A DNA stretch of 5,745 nt from positions 1 through 5,745 of the forward strand of contig CAJMMH010000185.1 of assembly GCA_905214365.1 (NCBI GenBank). The letters run 5' to 3'. How positions within the stretch are numbered: position 1 is the first letter of the stretch; each line of letters starts with the position of its first letter. Of this stretch, positions 5,359 through 5,745 are shown in pieces. Below the pieces are notes generated by a model. The model ran no database searches. It was not told the origin of the DNA and worked only from the letters and a program-made list of their open reading frames with translations. Origin of the DNA: an uncultured bacterium. Its GTDB lineage: Bacteria; Bacillota; Clostridia; Lachnospirales; Lachnospiraceae. The translations under genes and the position numbers were made by a program.

Positions 5359-5745
5359 TTACTCGATGATCTTAGCAACACGGCCGGAACCTACGGTTCT
5401 GCCACCCTCACGGATAGCGAAACGAAGACCCTGCTCCATAGCTACCGGGTGAATCAGCTCGATGGTCATCTCAACGTTATCACCAGGCATGCACATCTCG
5501 GTACCCTCCGGCAGCTCGCAAACGCCGGTAACGTCAGTGGTACGGAAATAGAACTGCGGTCTGTAGTTGTTGAAGAACGGAGTATGACGACCACCCTCGT
5601 CCTTGGTCAGAACGTAAACCTGAGCGGTAAACTTCTTGTGGCACTTTACAGAACCCGGCTTGCAGAGGCACTGTCCTCTTTCAATCTCGTTTCTCTGAAC
5701 ACCACGAAGCAGAGCACCGATGTTATCACCAGCCTGAGCCTCATC
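5359..5745 (-). CDS. tuf: Elongation factor Tu, C-terminal part (5' end outside window)
   Basis: The frame is open from the right edge to TAA at 5359-5361 and gives 128 residues. They cover the end of domain 2 and all of domain 3 of EF-Tu, the GTPase that delivers aminoacyl-tRNA to the ribosome. Clear family stretches are GALLRGVQRNEIERGQCL, then FTAQVYVLTKDEGGRHTPFF, NYRPQFYFRTTDVTG, and the terminal FAIREGGRTVGSGRV followed by AKIIE. The GTP-binding domain lies outside. Nothing in the visible part is unusual. A strong terminator follows directly, separating tuf from the smaller genes. Confidence 0.98.
   Translation of the reverse strand, partial: DEAQAGDNIGALLRGVQRNEIERGQCLCKPGSVKCHKKFTAQVYVLTKDEGGRHTPFFNNYRPQFYFRTTDVTGVCELPEGTEMCMPGDNVEMTIELIHPVAMEQGLRFAIREGGRTVGSGRVAKIIE

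Overview
All genes in this window read on the minus strand. The organism looks like a Clostridia gut anaerobe, most likely Lachnospiraceae. The reasons are mixed base composition with strong GGAGG-type ribosome sites, a ZTP riboswitch in front of purine genes, IMP synthesis split between a stand-alone AICAR transformylase and a PurO-type IMP cyclohydrolase, and a zinc-ribbon/BspA-repeat membrane protein. The species cannot be named from this alone.

Layout in transcription order (high to low coordinates): the 3' end of tuf (EF-Tu) and its strong terminator; a 75-residue unrecognised protein; a 169-bp near-palindromic element; a TrmO/TsaA tRNA methyltransferase; a second structured inverted-repeat element that supplies the end of trmO; a promoter; a ZTP riboswitch with a terminator switch; purO; a 178-base hairpin-rich spacer; the AICAR transformylase gene; an intergenic region with a near-consensus promoter and a possible 47-codon leader ORF; and a zinc-ribbon / Asp-Tyr-rich / transmembrane / leucine-rich-repeat / Thr-Pro-repeat protein that runs off the left edge.

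Functional logic: the riboswitch senses ZTP/ZMP (ZMP is AICAR), which builds up when 10-formyl-THF is short. The two genes behind it encode the last two steps of purine synthesis, AICAR to FAICAR and FAICAR to IMP, so substrate build-up should switch on the enzymes that consume it. tuf, the small gene and trmO form an upstream translation-flavoured group.

The least ordinary parts are the two structured non-coding elements flanking trmO. One lies where its annotated start could be misplaced, and the other forms its stop codon. The riboswitch aptamer also carries an extra long hairpin. No phage, CRISPR, tRNA or rRNA gene was seen.
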